DNA of 38,464 nucleotides from Frankiales bacterium (GCA_025464915.1 JAODNF010000311.1:1-38464); one strand, 5' to 3'. Counted from the stretch's first letter, positions 1 through 11,305 are shown. Translations and numbers: made by a program. The notes: generated by a model from the letters alone, not told the origin.

Positions 1-151
1 CGACCTCGGCGCCCCGGCCGCTCGCCTCGCCGGCGAACCACTCCTTCAGCTCCCGGTCCTGCGGGGTCCAGGCAAACCGCCGGTACCCGCCCGAACCGGT
101 GCGGCCGATGTCCGCGATCGAGCTCCAGAGCGCGGAGAATTGTTCGGCCAT
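1..151 (-). CDS. Allantoate amidohydrolase / N-carbamoyl-amino-acid hydrolase family protein, N-terminal fragment (truncated by window edge)
   Basis: Minus-strand reading from ATG at 151 gives MAEQFSALWSSIADIGRTGSGGYRRFAWTPQDRELKEWFAGEASGRGAEV..., resembling the family N-terminus (GYRRFAWTP.D..L..WF). Alternative ATG at 160. Not in the ORF track. Confidence 0.75.
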   Translation of the reverse strand, partial: MAEQFSALWSSIADIGRTGSGGYRRFAWTPQDRELKEWFAGEASGRGAEV

Positions 152-175
152 GCTCTGCATGCTCTAGTAGGCGAC

Positions 176-1708
176 GTGCCTGACCAAGCGCTGACCCTCG
201 GCGGGTCGCCGATCACCGAGACCGACCTGGTGGCCGTCGCCCGGCACGGCGCCGCTGTCGCGCTCTCACCGGAGGTCGTGGAGGTGCTGGGCGCGGCCCG
301 GGCGCACGTCGACCAGCTCGCAGCGTCGAGCACCCCGTCGTACGGCATCTCGACCGGGTTCGGCGCGCTCGCCAACCGGCACATCCCGGTCGAGCGTCGG
401 GCGCAGCTGCAGCGGTCGCTCGTCCGCTCGCACGCCGCCTCGAGCGGCACGCCTGTCGAGGACGAGGTCGTGCGCGGCATGGCGCTGCTGCGGCTGCAGA
501 CGATGGCAACGGGACGGACGGGAGTACGTCCGGACACGGCGCTGGCGTACGCCTCGCTGCTGAACGCGGGCATCACCCCCGTCGTCCGCGAGTACGGCTC
601 GCTCGGCTGCTCGGGTGACCTTGCCCCGCTCGCGCATCTCGCCCTCGCGGTGATGGGCGAGGGCACCGTCGTGCTCGACGGCATCGAGATGGAGGCGTGG
701 GAGGCCCTCGCCTCCAAGGGGATCCAACCCCAGCAGCTCGCCGAGAAGGAGGGCCTCGCCCTCATCAACGGCACCGACGGGATGCTTGCCACGCTGATGC
801 TCGCCTGCCACGACCTGCACCAGCTCCTGAAGGTCGCGGACCTCAGTGCCGCGATGTCGCTGGAAGCCCTGCTGGGCACCGCCCGCACCCTCGCCGCGGA
901 TCTGCTGGCTCTCCGGCCGCACCCCGGGCAGCAGGTCGCGGCGTCCAACATGCGTCGCATCCTCGACGGATCGCCGATCGTCGCCTCGCACGCCGGACCC
1001 GAGGACACCCGCGTGCAGGACGCCTACTCACTGCGGTGCGCGCCCCAGGTCGCCGGCGCCGCGCGCGACACCCTCGCGCACGCCCGGACCGTGGCAGCGC
1101 ACGAGGCCGCCTCCGCCATCGACAACCCCGTGCTGCTCCCGGACGGGCGGATCGAGAGCAACGGCAACTTCCACGGTGCCCCGGTCGGCTACGTCCTGGA
1201 CTTCCTCGCCATCGCCGTCGCCGACGTCGCCTCCATCAGTGAGCGGCGCACAGATCGGATGCTCGACAAGAACCGGTCCTTCGGGCTGTCGCCGTTCCTC
1301 GCCGACGACCCCGGCGTCGACAGCGGGCTGATGATCGCGCAGTACACCCAGGCAGGCATCGTCTCGGAGCTCAAGCGGCTCGCGGCGCCGGCCTCGGTCG
1401 ACTCGATCCCGTCGAGCGCGATGCAGGAGGACCACGTCTCGATGGGCTGGTCGGCAGGACGCAAGCTGCGCCGTGCGATCGACGGCCTGTCTCGGGTGCT
1501 GGCCATCGAGGCGCTCACGGCGGCCCGGGCGCTGCAGCTGCGCGCGCCGCTGCGTCCGGCCGTCGCGACGCAGGCTGCCGTCGACGCCATCGGGCACCTG
1601 CCGGGGACGGACCGCTTCCTGTCCCCCGACATCGAGAGCGCCGTGGCGCTCGTCCAGAGCGGCGCGCTGCTCGCCGCCGTCGAGGCCGTCACAGGAGGGC
1701 TGGACTGA
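176..1708 (+). CDS. hutH: Histidine ammonia-lyase
   Basis: Contains the MIO motif context [23 protein letters not shown] and [22 protein letters not shown] at 176 preferred over the track's TTG at 140, which lies inside the divergent gene. Confidence 0.95.
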   Translation: MPDQALTLGGSPITETDLVAVARHGAAVALSPEVVEVLGAARAHVDQLAASSTPSYGISTGFGALANRHIPVERRAQLQRSLVRSHAASSGTPVEDEVVRGMALLRLQTMATGRTGVRPDTALAYASLLNAGITPVVREYGSLGCSGDLAPLAHLALAVMGEGTVVLDGIEMEAWEALASKGIQPQQLAEKEGLALINGTDGMLATLMLACHDLHQLLKVADLSAAMSLEALLGTARTLAADLLALRPHPGQQVAASNMRRILDGSPIVASHAGPEDTRVQDAYSLRCAPQVAGAARDTLAHARTVAAHEAASAIDNPVLLPDGRIESNGNFHGAPVGYVLDFLAIAVADVASISERRTDRMLDKNRSFGLSPFLADDPGVDSGLMIAQYTQAGIVSELKRLAAPASVDSIPSSAMQEDHVSMGWSAGRKLRRAIDGLSRVLAIEALTAARALQLRAPLRPAVATQAAVDAIGHLPGTDRFLSPDIESAVALVQSGALLAAVEAVTGGLD

Positions 1709-1709
1709 C

Positions 1710-3328
<1,619 letters not shown>

Positions 3329-3332
<4 letters not shown>

Positions 3333-4462
3333 CCTCGACCCTCTTCCGAGGCGGCTCGATCACGACCTGGGCCGACGAGCCTGCGACCGCCCTGGTCCTC
3401 GAGGACGGCTTGGTCGTCAGCCATGACGAGCAGCCGTGCGACGAGGTCGTCGAGCTCGACGGCCGGTGCGTGGTCCCGGGGTTCGTGGACAGCCACACGC
3501 ACCTGGTCTTCGGCGGCGACCGGACAGCCGAGTTCGAGTCGCGGATGGCCGGGATCCCCTACGCCGCAGGAGGGATCAGGACGACCGTCGCCGCGACGAG
3601 GGCCGCCTCGACGGAGGAGCTGGCGTCCCGGGCCAGGAGGCTGGCGGACGAGTGCCTGCGGTCCGGCACGACGACGATCGAGGTGAAGTCCGGCTACGGC
3701 CTGACGGTCGAGGACGAGCGGCGGCTGCTCGAGGTGGCGCGTGGCATCACGTCGCACACCACCTTCCTCGGTGCGCACGTCCCTGACGGGGACGGGTACG
3801 TCGACCTGGTCACCGGTCCGATGCTCGACGCCTGCGCTCCGCTCGCGACGGCCGTCGACGCGTTCTGCGAGGAGGGAGCGTTCGACGTCGACCAGTGCCG
3901 TGAGGTGCTGAGCGCCGGCAGGGCGCGCGGTCTCGCCGTGCACCTGCACGCCAACCAGCTGCGGCCCGGCGGCGGTGTGCGGCTCGCCGCCGAGCTCGGC
4001 GCCCTCTCTGCCGACCACTGCACGCACGTCTCCGACGAGGACATCACGGCGATGAGGGACGCACGGGTCGCTGCCGTGCTCGTCCCCGCCGCCGAGTTCA
4101 GCACCCGGTCGCCGTACGCCCCCGCCCGTCGCCTGCTCGACGCGGCCGTCACCGTCGCCCTGGCCACGGACTGCAACCCGGGCACCAGCTTCACGACGTC
4201 GATGCCGTTCGTGATCGCGCTGGCCGTGCGAGAGCTCCGCCTGACACCGCTCGAGGCGCTGCGCGCCGCCACCCTCGGAGGGGCGACGGCGCTGGCGGTC
4301 GATGCCGGTCACCTTCGGGTCGGCGCGCACGCGGACCTCGTGGTGCTGGACGCGCCCTCGCCGGCGCACCTGGCCTACCGGCCGGGCGTGGACCTCGTCG
4401 CGCAGGTCTGGCGCGGCGGGACGCTCGTCAGCGGCCCTGCCGCGCGCAGTCGATGCAGGTGA
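3329..4462 (+). CDS. hutI: Imidazolonepropionase
   Basis: GTG at 3329 overlaps the hutU stop (GTGA). [60 protein letters not shown]. Confidence 0.95.
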
Positions 4463-4760
4463 GGGCGCTCGGACGCGCCTCGAGCCGCTCGGCGCCGATC
4501 TGCCTGCCGCACGCCCGGCAGATCCCGTAGGTCCCGTCCGCGCGGGCGGCGATGGCGGCTTCGGCCGCCGCCACGGACTCGGCCGCCTGGGCGATCAGGG
4601 CCGCGAGCTGCTCGCGCTCGTAGGCGATCGTGGCCCCCTCCGGGTCGTGCTCGTCGTCGGAGTTCGCCCCTTCGGCCGCGGCGACCACCTCGGCTCGGGC
4701 AGCCTGGAGGTCGACGACCCGTCGTCGGGCGTCGTCCAGGGCTTCGGAGAGCGCATCCAT
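4428..4760 (-). CDS. TraR/DksA-type C4 zinc-finger protein
   Basis: 110 aa, N-terminal coiled coil and C-terminal [33 protein letters not shown] (four Cys). Confidence 0.85.
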   Translation of the reverse strand: MDALSEALDDARRRVVDLQAARAEVVAAAEGANSDDEHDPEGATIAYEREQLAALIAQAAESVAAAEAAIAARADGTYGICRACGRQIGAERLEARPSALTCIDCARQGR

Positions 4761-4800
4761 GTGACGTCTCCCACCTCCCCCTCCGTCGCCGGCTCAGCCA

Positions 4801-4818
4801 TGTCATCATATGATGACA
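4801..4818. promoter_or_regulatory. Perfect 18-bp palindrome TGTCATCATATGATGACA, probable operator over divergent -10 elements
   Basis: Exact self-complementarity read from sequence; it contains TATGAT on both strands between TraR/DksA (-) and MFS (+). Confidence 0.75.
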
Positions 4819-4842
4819 TCACGCGCTGACATCGAGGTCCCC

Positions 4843-6270
4843 ATGCGCCACCGGCCCGGCACCCCCCTCGTCCCCGTCCTGGTCTACCTCGCGATGGTCA
4901 CGTCCGTCGTGAGCAGCCTCGGCGCCCCGCTGGTGCCGACGATCGCCCACGACACGCACGTGTCCCTCTCGACGGCGCAGTGGTCGCTGACCATCTCGCT
5001 GCTCATGGGGGCGGTCGCGACCCCCACCCTCGGGCGCCTCGGTGACGGCACCCGGCGCCGGCCCGCCGTCCTGGGTGCGCTGTCCGCCGTGCTGCTCGGC
5101 TGCATCCTCGCGGCGATCCCCGGCCCGTTCTGGCTGCTGCTCCTCGGCCGCGGCCTGATGGGGGTCGGCCTCGGGCTCATCCCGCTGACGATGGCGATCG
5201 CCCGCGACCACCTCGAGGGCGAGCACCGCACCCGCATCGTCGGGCTGCTCTCGATCGCGGCCGTCGCCGGCATCGGGCTCGGGTACCCCCTGACCGGCAT
5301 CATCGCCGAGCAGTGGACCTTCCGCGCCGGCTTCTGGTTCGGTGCGGGCGTCGTCGCCGTCGCCCTCGTGCTTGCCGTGGTCGCCGTGCCCGGCGTCACG
5401 GACCGGCCGGCAGCTCCCCTCGACGCCGTCGGAGCCGTTCTGCTCGCGGCCGGCGTTGCCGGCGTCCTGCTGGCCATCGGGGAGGCAGAGGTCTGGTCCT
5501 CCGCGCTGGTCCTGGCCCTCATCGCCGCCAGTGCCCTGGTGCTCGCCGGCTGGTTCTGGCACGAGCTGCGCACCCCGCACCCGCTGGTGGACCTGCGGTT
5601 GGTGAAGGACCGCACGGTGCTCACCGCTGACCTCACCGGCATCCTTGCCGGCGTCGGGATGTACGCCCTGATGTCGATGATCATCCGCTTCGCGCAGACG
5701 CCGTCGTCCGCGGGCTACGGCTTCGGCTCGAGCATCGTGGTCAGCGGCCTGCTGCTCCTCCCGCTGTCGGTCATGTCGACCGCGTCCAGCCGCATCGCAC
5801 CGCTGCTCGCGCGCCGCTTCGGGCAGCGCGCCGTCCTGCCCATCGGCTGCGGCATCTTCGTGCTGGCCAACCTGCTGTTCGCCCTCGAGCGCGGCAGCTA
5901 CCTGTCCGTCGTCGTCGTGATGGCCCTCGCCGGCCTCGGCGTCGGCTGCACGTTCGCCGCCCTGCCCGGCCTCATCGTCGCGAGCGTCCCGGCTCACGAG
6001 ACGGGCAGTGCGATGAGCTTCAACCAGGTCCTCCGCTACGTCGGCTACTCCACCGGGTCGGCACTGTCCGCGACGGTCCTCGAGGCCCACACCCCCTCGG
6101 GCGAGCTGCTGCCGACCGCGTCCGGCTACACCACCGTGGCCCTGCTCGGCGTCGCGATCCTCGTCGTCACGGGCATCGTGAGCGCGATCGTCCCAGGACG
6201 CGAGTCGGCACCCGGCCTCGAGCTCGCCGAGGAGAGCGTCGTCGACGGCATCCCTGTGTCGGTCGACTGA
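4843..6270 (+). CDS. MFS transporter (EmrB/QacA-like, DHA2 type)
   Basis: Multiple hydrophobic TM segments, TISLLMGAVATPTLGRLGDGTRRRP. ATG 4843 preceded by GAGG; the track start 4810 lies inside the palindrome. Confidence 0.9.
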   Translation: MRHRPGTPLVPVLVYLAMVTSVVSSLGAPLVPTIAHDTHVSLSTAQWSLTISLLMGAVATPTLGRLGDGTRRRPAVLGALSAVLLGCILAAIPGPFWLLLLGRGLMGVGLGLIPLTMAIARDHLEGEHRTRIVGLLSIAAVAGIGLGYPLTGIIAEQWTFRAGFWFGAGVVAVALVLAVVAVPGVTDRPAAPLDAVGAVLLAAGVAGVLLAIGEAEVWSSALVLALIAASALVLAGWFWHELRTPHPLVDLRLVKDRTVLTADLTGILAGVGMYALMSMIIRFAQTPSSAGYGFGSSIVVSGLLLLPLSVMSTASSRIAPLLARRFGQRAVLPIGCGIFVLANLLFALERGSYLSVVVVMALAGLGVGCTFAALPGLIVASVPAHETGSAMSFNQVLRYVGYSTGSALSATVLEAHTPSGELLPTASGYTTVALLGVAILVVTGIVSAIVPGRESAPGLELAEESVVDGIPVSVD

Positions 6271-6791
6271 TGGCCCGCGGGCAGGAGCTGCTCCTGACGG
6301 CGGCCCAGGAGCTGTTCGCCGAGCGCGGTTACGAGCGCGTCACCACCCGCGAGATCGCCGAGCGAGCCGGGGTCGACGCGACCCTCATCGCCCGCTACTT
6401 CGGGAGCAAGGCCGGCCTCTACCTCGCCTCGCTGCGCGCCGAGCTCGGCGACGGGCCGCCCCCGGACCTGCTGCAGCCGAACCGGATGGCGGCGCTGCTC
6501 GGGCGCGTCGACCATCGCGGACCCGGCCCCGTGTTCCAGTCCGCCGTGCACCCTCACGAGGACGAGGACGTGCAGGCGCAGGCCCGCGAGGCCCTGCACG
6601 CGCGACTGGTCACACCGCTGGCCGAGCGCTTCTGGGCCGCAGGTGTCCCCGACGCGCAGACCCGGGCGGAGGTCGTCGCCGCGGCCTTCGCGGGCATCGC
6701 GCTCGGCCGCGCCAGCGGCGCCTTCCCCGCCCTCGAAAAGCTGCCTGCCGACGAGCTGGTCGCGATGGTCCAGGAGCTGCTCACCCCGTGA
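6270..6791 (+). CDS. TetR/AcrR family transcriptional regulator
   Basis: N-terminal HTH: LLTAAQELFAERGYERVTTREIAERAGVDATLIARYFGSKAGLY. TGATG overlap with the MFS stop. Confidence 0.92.
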   Translation: MARGQELLLTAAQELFAERGYERVTTREIAERAGVDATLIARYFGSKAGLYLASLRAELGDGPPPDLLQPNRMAALLGRVDHRGPGPVFQSAVHPHEDEDVQAQAREALHARLVTPLAERFWAAGVPDAQTRAEVVAAAFAGIALGRASGAFPALEKLPADELVAMVQELLTP

Positions 6792-7036
6792 GGTGGTTTC
6801 TCACGGACCGGACGACGGGCCGGTACGTCGTCGCGCAGTGGCCCAACCCGCCGCTCTGGCTGTGGATCGTGCCGACCCTCGCGCACCGCGTGACCGGAGC
6901 TGCCTGGCTCAGCTGGGTCGCCACCGCCGCGCTGGGAGCGTGGGCGCTGCTCGAGCTGGTGCGCGGCCAGAGCCCCTTTCGCCGCCTCCTCGGCGCCGCC
7001 GTCCTGGCGGCGACGGTCCTCGGGCTGCTGGGCTAG
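6788..7036 (+). CDS. Small membrane protein (82 aa), unknown function
   Basis: GTG start overlaps the TetR stop; about two hydrophobic helices. Confidence 0.7.
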   Translation: MRWFLTDRTTGRYVVAQWPNPPLWLWIVPTLAHRVTGAAWLSWVATAALGAWALLELVRGQSPFRRLLGAAVLAATVLGLLG

Positions 7037-7065
7037 CAGCTAGCGCCGGGTCCCACGACGGCGGG

Positions 7066-7761
7066 TCAGAGCGGGAGCGCCTGTTCGAAGGTGGCCTGCA
7101 TCCTCTCGGTCCAGGTCGTGATGACGACCGGGGCGTCCGGCAGGCCGAGGGACTGGAGCTCCTTGGCGATCGGGTGGGTGCCGAGGGTGAGCGTCACGCC
7201 GTCCCCGAACCCCATCGAGGAGCCGGACCCGCCCTGCGTGAACCTGGTGGCGTGCGGCTTGCCGGCGATGAGGGTGTACGACGTCATGGGCAGCGGCGGC
7301 ATCTCGTCGGTGCCACCGCGCGGGACCGTGATGTCGAGGACGAGCTCGCCGCCCATGGTCAGGACCCAGCGCGAGGTCGTGTCGGTCTGGGTCACGTCGA
7401 TCTGCTCGACGGACTTCGGGAACCCCCAGATCCGGTTGCCGGCCACGTTGGTGAACTCCTGGTCGACGGGCAGGTGGGTGATGAAGTTGCCCTCCTCGCC
7501 GCCGCCGGTGGGGCGGACGAACAGGATCGTGCCGACCTCGTGGTAGGCCCCGAGGTCGTTGACCCGGTAGTCCACCAGCGCCAGCGCGAACTGGGCGCGG
7601 CCGGGTGCGGCCTCGATGACGTCGAAGCCCTCCGGGGCCAGCGCCTGCGCGGCGGCCAGGTCGACGTCGAAGATGACCGTGCCCGCGGAGGCGTCCGCCA
7701 CCTCGACGGGGAGCGTGACGGTCTGGCCCAGGATCTCGAAGGAGGTCGTCATGGCTGACAT
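7066..7761 (-). CDS. Acetoacetate decarboxylase-like protein
   Basis: YHEVGTILFVRP...FITHLPVDQEFTNVAGNRIWGFPKSVEQIDV pattern of the ADC family. Confidence 0.7.
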   Translation of the reverse strand: MSAMTTSFEILGQTVTLPVEVADASAGTVIFDVDLAAAQALAPEGFDVIEAAPGRAQFALALVDYRVNDLGAYHEVGTILFVRPTGGGEEGNFITHLPVDQEFTNVAGNRIWGFPKSVEQIDVTQTDTTSRWVLTMGGELVLDITVPRGGTDEMPPLPMTSYTLIAGKPHATRFTQGGSGSSMGFGDGVTLTLGTHPIAKELQSLGLPDAPVVITTWTERMQATFEQALPL

Positions 7762-7813
7762 GGAACACGTTTCACCTCAGAAGGGGAAGCGTGCGCTCCG
7801 AGGTCGCGTGGGT

Positions 7814-9238
7814 TCAGCGCGTGGAGACGGTGAGGGTCGCCGGTCCGTTCGCCTTGACCAGCAGCACCTGGGCGTTCGGCTTCGAGACGACCGTGCCACC
7901 CGTGAGCCGCACGCCGTAGCCCCGGGACGCCCAGCTCCTCGGCACCCACACCTCGGTGAGGCCCCTGCGGGCGCTGCCGGTCCAGGTCGCGACCAGCGCC
8001 GCGGCAGTGAGGTGGGTCGAGCCGGGTGTGCCGGCCCAGGCGCGGACGTACGGCTGCTCCAACAGGGCCAGCTTCGCCTTCTTCGCCGTCCGCAGGTCGG
8101 TGTCGTCGGCGAACAGGCCCTGGCCGCCGGAGTCCTGCGACTCGGTGGTCGGGTCGGCCCACTCCTTGTAGTGCCAGTAGACCCAGCCAGTCAGCGCCTT
8201 GTCCGCGGAGGTCGTGACCCGGCTGATGTCGCCGAGGTCGTCCGAGGCGCCGAACTCGGTCATCAGCGTCGCCCAGCCGTTGGCCTGCGCCGCGCTGCTC
8301 GCGTTGCCGAACACCAGGGCTCCCTGCGGACCGCACTCGGGCGTCGCCTTGCCGCCCGAGGAGTGCGTCAGGCCCGCGGAGGTGCAGTACTGGTGGAAGG
8401 ACAGCCCGATGTTGCTGCCCCTGAGGTCCAGGCCGGTCTGCGACCCGTCGTTGAACAGCACCTGCGGCTCGATCCAGACCAGGTGGACCGCGTCGACCCT
8501 GCGGATCGCCGAGAGCGCCTTCGCGTAGACGGGCTGCAGGTCCAGCCGGTCGAAGGCGGGGCACCCGGCCGGCTGGGCGCAGGTAGCTGTCTGGGTGCCC
8601 GGCCACGGCTCGTTCATGAGGTCGTAGCCGAGAACGTACGACGTCGTCGCGAAACGCTTCGCGACGGCGGCCCAGGCCTGGGCGTAGAGGTCCGCGAGGC
8701 CATCGTTGTTCGCGTAGAAGTTGTCGAAGGCGCGGCTCGTCGAGGGCTGGAAGTAGTTCCCCGGGAAGCCCGCGTCCACCGGGGTCGGCAGGCCGTCGTC
8801 GTCGACCGCCCACGCCGGGAAGCCCTCGCCGGAGAACTGCTCGCTGTAGAGGTCCTGGTGGAAGTCCAGCAGCACCCAGATCCTGCGGTCGGTCAGCAGC
8901 TTGGCCTCGGCGTAGACCCTGTCGAGGTAGGCGTGGTCGATCACCCCGCGCCTCGGCATGACGCCGGCGAAGATCACGCCCATCCGCACGACGTTGAAGC
9001 CGCGGGCAGCGATCCAGTCGGCGTCCTTCGCCGTGAAGCCCGACGGCGTTGCCGGTGGCACGTAGGGCGCGCGCTTCCACACGGCGTTGACGCCGTGCAG
9101 CGTGACCACGCGGCCCTGCGCGTCGGCGAGGAACCTGCCCTCGCGGTGCAGCACGACCGGACCCGAGGACGAACCCGAAGCGGGGACCGCGGTCAGAGCG
9201 GTGAGGGCCAGCAGCAACGGCAGCAGGAAGCGACGCAC
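7814..9238 (-). CDS. Secreted glycoside hydrolase family 5, endoglycoceramidase-like
   Basis: Signal peptide MRRFLLPLLLALTALTAVPASG; LHGVNAVWKRAPY, LLDFHQDLYSEQFSGEGFPAWA, LGYDLMNEPWPG, LMTEFGASDD. Confidence 0.85.
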   Translation of the reverse strand: MRRFLLPLLLALTALTAVPASGSSSGPVVLHREGRFLADAQGRVVTLHGVNAVWKRAPYVPPATPSGFTAKDADWIAARGFNVVRMGVIFAGVMPRRGVIDHAYLDRVYAEAKLLTDRRIWVLLDFHQDLYSEQFSGEGFPAWAVDDDGLPTPVDAGFPGNYFQPSTSRAFDNFYANNDGLADLYAQAWAAVAKRFATTSYVLGYDLMNEPWPGTQTATCAQPAGCPAFDRLDLQPVYAKALSAIRRVDAVHLVWIEPQVLFNDGSQTGLDLRGSNIGLSFHQYCTSAGLTHSSGGKATPECGPQGALVFGNASSAAQANGWATLMTEFGASDDLGDISRVTTSADKALTGWVYWHYKEWADPTTESQDSGGQGLFADDTDLRTAKKAKLALLEQPYVRAWAGTPGSTHLTAAALVATWTGSARRGLTEVWVPRSWASRGYGVRLTGGTVVSKPNAQVLLVKANGPATLTVSTR

Positions 9239-9266
9239 ACCAGCAACGTTCGACGGCTCGTCACTC

Positions 9267-9296
9267 TTGACCTGCTGAACTCCACAGGTGTAGAAC
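9267..9296 (+). promoter_or_regulatory. Predicted promoter TTGACC-N18-TAGAAC for the ABC ATPase; likely leaderless
   Basis: -35 at 9267-9272, -10-like at 9291-9296, 7 nt before GTG at 9304. Confidence 0.5.
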
Positions 9297-9303
9297 TCAA
9301 CGC

Positions 9304-10005
9304 GTGGTGAATTCAGTGAACGTGGAGGGCCTGACCGTCGTCCGGGGGCGTACCGAGGTGCTGCACGACCTGACGTTCTCCCTGCAGCCGTCGCGCATCA
9401 CCGGCCTGCTCGGCCCCAGCGGCTGCGGCAAGACCACCCTGATGCGCGCGCTCGTCGGCGTGCAGTCCGGCATCACGGGCACCGTCACCGTGCTCGGGCA
9501 GGCGGCGGGCACCAGGGAGCTGCGCAGCAGGGTCGGATACGTCACCCAGGCACCGGCCGTCTACACCGATCTCAGCGTCGGGGAGAACCTCCGCTACTTC
9601 GCCAGCGTCCTCGGCGCCACCGGGGTCGAGCAGGTGCTCGGGCAGGTCGGCCTCGCCGACCGGTCGGACCAGCTGGTCGGCACGCTCTCCGGCGGCCAGC
9701 GCGCTCGCGTCTCGCTCGCCTCCGCTCTCCTCGGCAGTCCTGAGCTGCTCGTCCTCGACGAACCGACGGTCGGGCTCGACCCCGTGCTCCGCCGTGACCT
9801 GTGGGCGCTGTTCCGGTCGCTGGCCGACGACGGCACGACGATCCTGGTCAGCAGCCACGTCATGGACGAGGCCGGCCGCTGCGACCGGCTGCTGCTGATG
9901 CGCGAGGGCCGGCTGGTCGCCGACGACTCCCCCTCGGGGCTGCTGATGGCGACCGGGGCGACAGACGTCGAGGGCGCGTTCCTCTCCCTGGCGCTGGCGT
10001 CGTGA
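9304..10005 (+). CDS. ABC transporter ATP-binding protein (ABC-2 type exporter)
   Basis: Walker A GPSGCGKTT, signature LSGGQRARVSLA, Walker B LLVLDEPTVGLDP. Confidence 0.93.
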   Translation: MVNSVNVEGLTVVRGRTEVLHDLTFSLQPSRITGLLGPSGCGKTTLMRALVGVQSGITGTVTVLGQAAGTRELRSRVGYVTQAPAVYTDLSVGENLRYFASVLGATGVEQVLGQVGLADRSDQLVGTLSGGQRARVSLASALLGSPELLVLDEPTVGLDPVLRRDLWALFRSLADDGTTILVSSHVMDEAGRCDRLLLMREGRLVADDSPSGLLMATGATDVEGAFLSLALAS

Positions 10006-10730
10006 GGACCGTCGCCACGGCCCGGCGGGTCCTCAGCCAGCTGCGCCGCGACCGCCGCACGATGGCGTTGCTGCTCGTCGTACCGCTCGTGCTGCTGACC
10101 CTGCTCCGCTACGTGTACGACGACCAGCCGCGGGTCTTCGACCGCGTCGGCGGCCCGTTGCTCGCACTGTTCCCCTTCATCACGATGTTCCTCGTCACCT
10201 CCGTCGCGATGCTGCGCGAGCGCACGACCGGCACGCTCGAGAGGCTGCTCACGACGCCGATGGCCAAGGGCGACCTGCTCGTCGGCTACGCCCTCGCGTT
10301 CGGGCTCGTGGCAGTCGTCCAGACGTCACTCGCCTCCGCGCTGGCCCTGGGCCCGCTGGGTCTGGACCTCACCGCCGGACCGGTCCTCGTGGTGCTGCTC
10401 GCGGTCCTCGACGCCCTGCTGGGCATGGCCCTCGGCCTGTTCCTGTCGGCCTTCGCGCGGTCGGAGTTCCAGGCCGTCCAGTTCCTGCCGGCGGTCGTCC
10501 TGCCGCAGCTGCTGCTCTGCGGCCTGTTCGCCCCGCGGGCGACGATGGCGGCGCCGTTGCGCTGGCTGTCCGACGTGCTCCCCCTGACCTACGCCGTCGA
10601 CGGGATGCAGGAGCTGGCGCGGACGTCGTCGGTGAGCGGCCGCCTCGCACGTGACCTCGGAGTCGTCGCCGGGGCGTCCGTGCTGGCCCTGGCGCTCGGT
10701 GCCGCGACCCTGCAACGGCGCAGCGCGTGA
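10002..10730 (+). CDS. ABC-2 type transporter permease
   Basis: MRTVATARRVLSQLRRDRRTMALLLVVPLVLLTLLRYV plus further TM helices. GTG 10002 overlaps the ATPase stop; the track start 9801 is too early. Confidence 0.9.
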   Translation: MRTVATARRVLSQLRRDRRTMALLLVVPLVLLTLLRYVYDDQPRVFDRVGGPLLALFPFITMFLVTSVAMLRERTTGTLERLLTTPMAKGDLLVGYALAFGLVAVVQTSLASALALGPLGLDLTAGPVLVVLLAVLDALLGMALGLFLSAFARSEFQAVQFLPAVVLPQLLLCGLFAPRATMAAPLRWLSDVLPLTYAVDGMQELARTSSVSGRLARDLGVVAGASVLALALGAATLQRRSA

Positions 10731-11305
10731 CCGGCCGACGGCCCGGGGACAGCGGCACCCGCGAGGCCATCCTGGCGGCGGCCAAGGAGGGCTTCGGGAC
10801 CCAGGGGTACGCCGCGACGTCACTGCGCTCGGTGGCCCGCGCGGCCGGGGTCGACCCGTCGCTCGTGACGCACTACTTCGGCGGCAAGGACGGGCTGTTC
10901 GAAGCGGCGCTGGAGCTGCCCATGGAGCCGGGTGCGCTCGTGACCGGGCTCCTGCAGGGGGCGGTGGGAACCCTCGGCGAGCGCGTCGTGCGGACCTTCC
11001 TGCTGGTCTGGGACAGCACCCCGGGCCAGGGCCCGATGCTGGCGATGCTGCGCAGCGCGGTGTCCCACGACGACAGCGCCGCGAAGCTGCGCGAGCTGCT
11101 GCTGCGGGTGCTCCTGCGCCCGCTCGCGCTCGGCGCCGGCGGCGACGACCCCGACCGGCGCGCCGCACTGGTGGCCTCGCAGGTGGTCGGCCTCGCCATG
11201 ACCCGGTACGTCCTGAAGCTCGAGCCGATCGCCTCCGCGCACCCCGACCAGCTGGCCCCGGTGATGGGAAAGACGCTCCAGCGCTACCTCACGGGTCCTC
11301 TGTAG
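10727..11305 (+). CDS. TetR/AcrR family transcriptional regulator
   Basis: ILAAAKEGFGTQGYAATSLRSVARAAGVDPSLVTHYFGGKDGLF; GTGA overlap with the permease. Confidence 0.92.
   Translation: MTGRRPGDSGTREAILAAAKEGFGTQGYAATSLRSVARAAGVDPSLVTHYFGGKDGLFEAALELPMEPGALVTGLLQGAVGTLGERVVRTFLLVWDSTPGQGPMLAMLRSAVSHDDSAAKLRELLLRVLLRPLALGAGGDDPDRRAALVASQVVGLAMTRYVLKLEPIASAHPDQLAPVMGKTLQRYLTGPL

Noticed and set aside
140-175. Track start (TTG 140) for hutH
   Set aside because: It would overlap the start of the divergent amidohydrolase; GTG 176 gives a conventional HutH N-terminus.
46-1008. Long minus-strand ORF opposite hutH
   Set aside because: Arg/Ser-rich low-complexity shadow ORF typical of high-GC DNA; hutH on the opposite strand is unambiguous.
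4810-4842. Track start (ATG 4810) for the MFS transporter
   Set aside because: It falls inside the palindrome and predicted -10; ATG 4843 has an RBS-like GAGG and begins just before the first TM helix.
4819-6090. 423-aa minus-strand ORF opposite the MFS gene
   Set aside because: Low-complexity Gly/Asp/Gln/His sequence; antisense to a clear transporter.
7616-9310. 564-aa plus-strand ORF
   Set aside because: Spans the ADC-like gene and GH5 antisense, lacks domain motifs and crosses gene boundaries.
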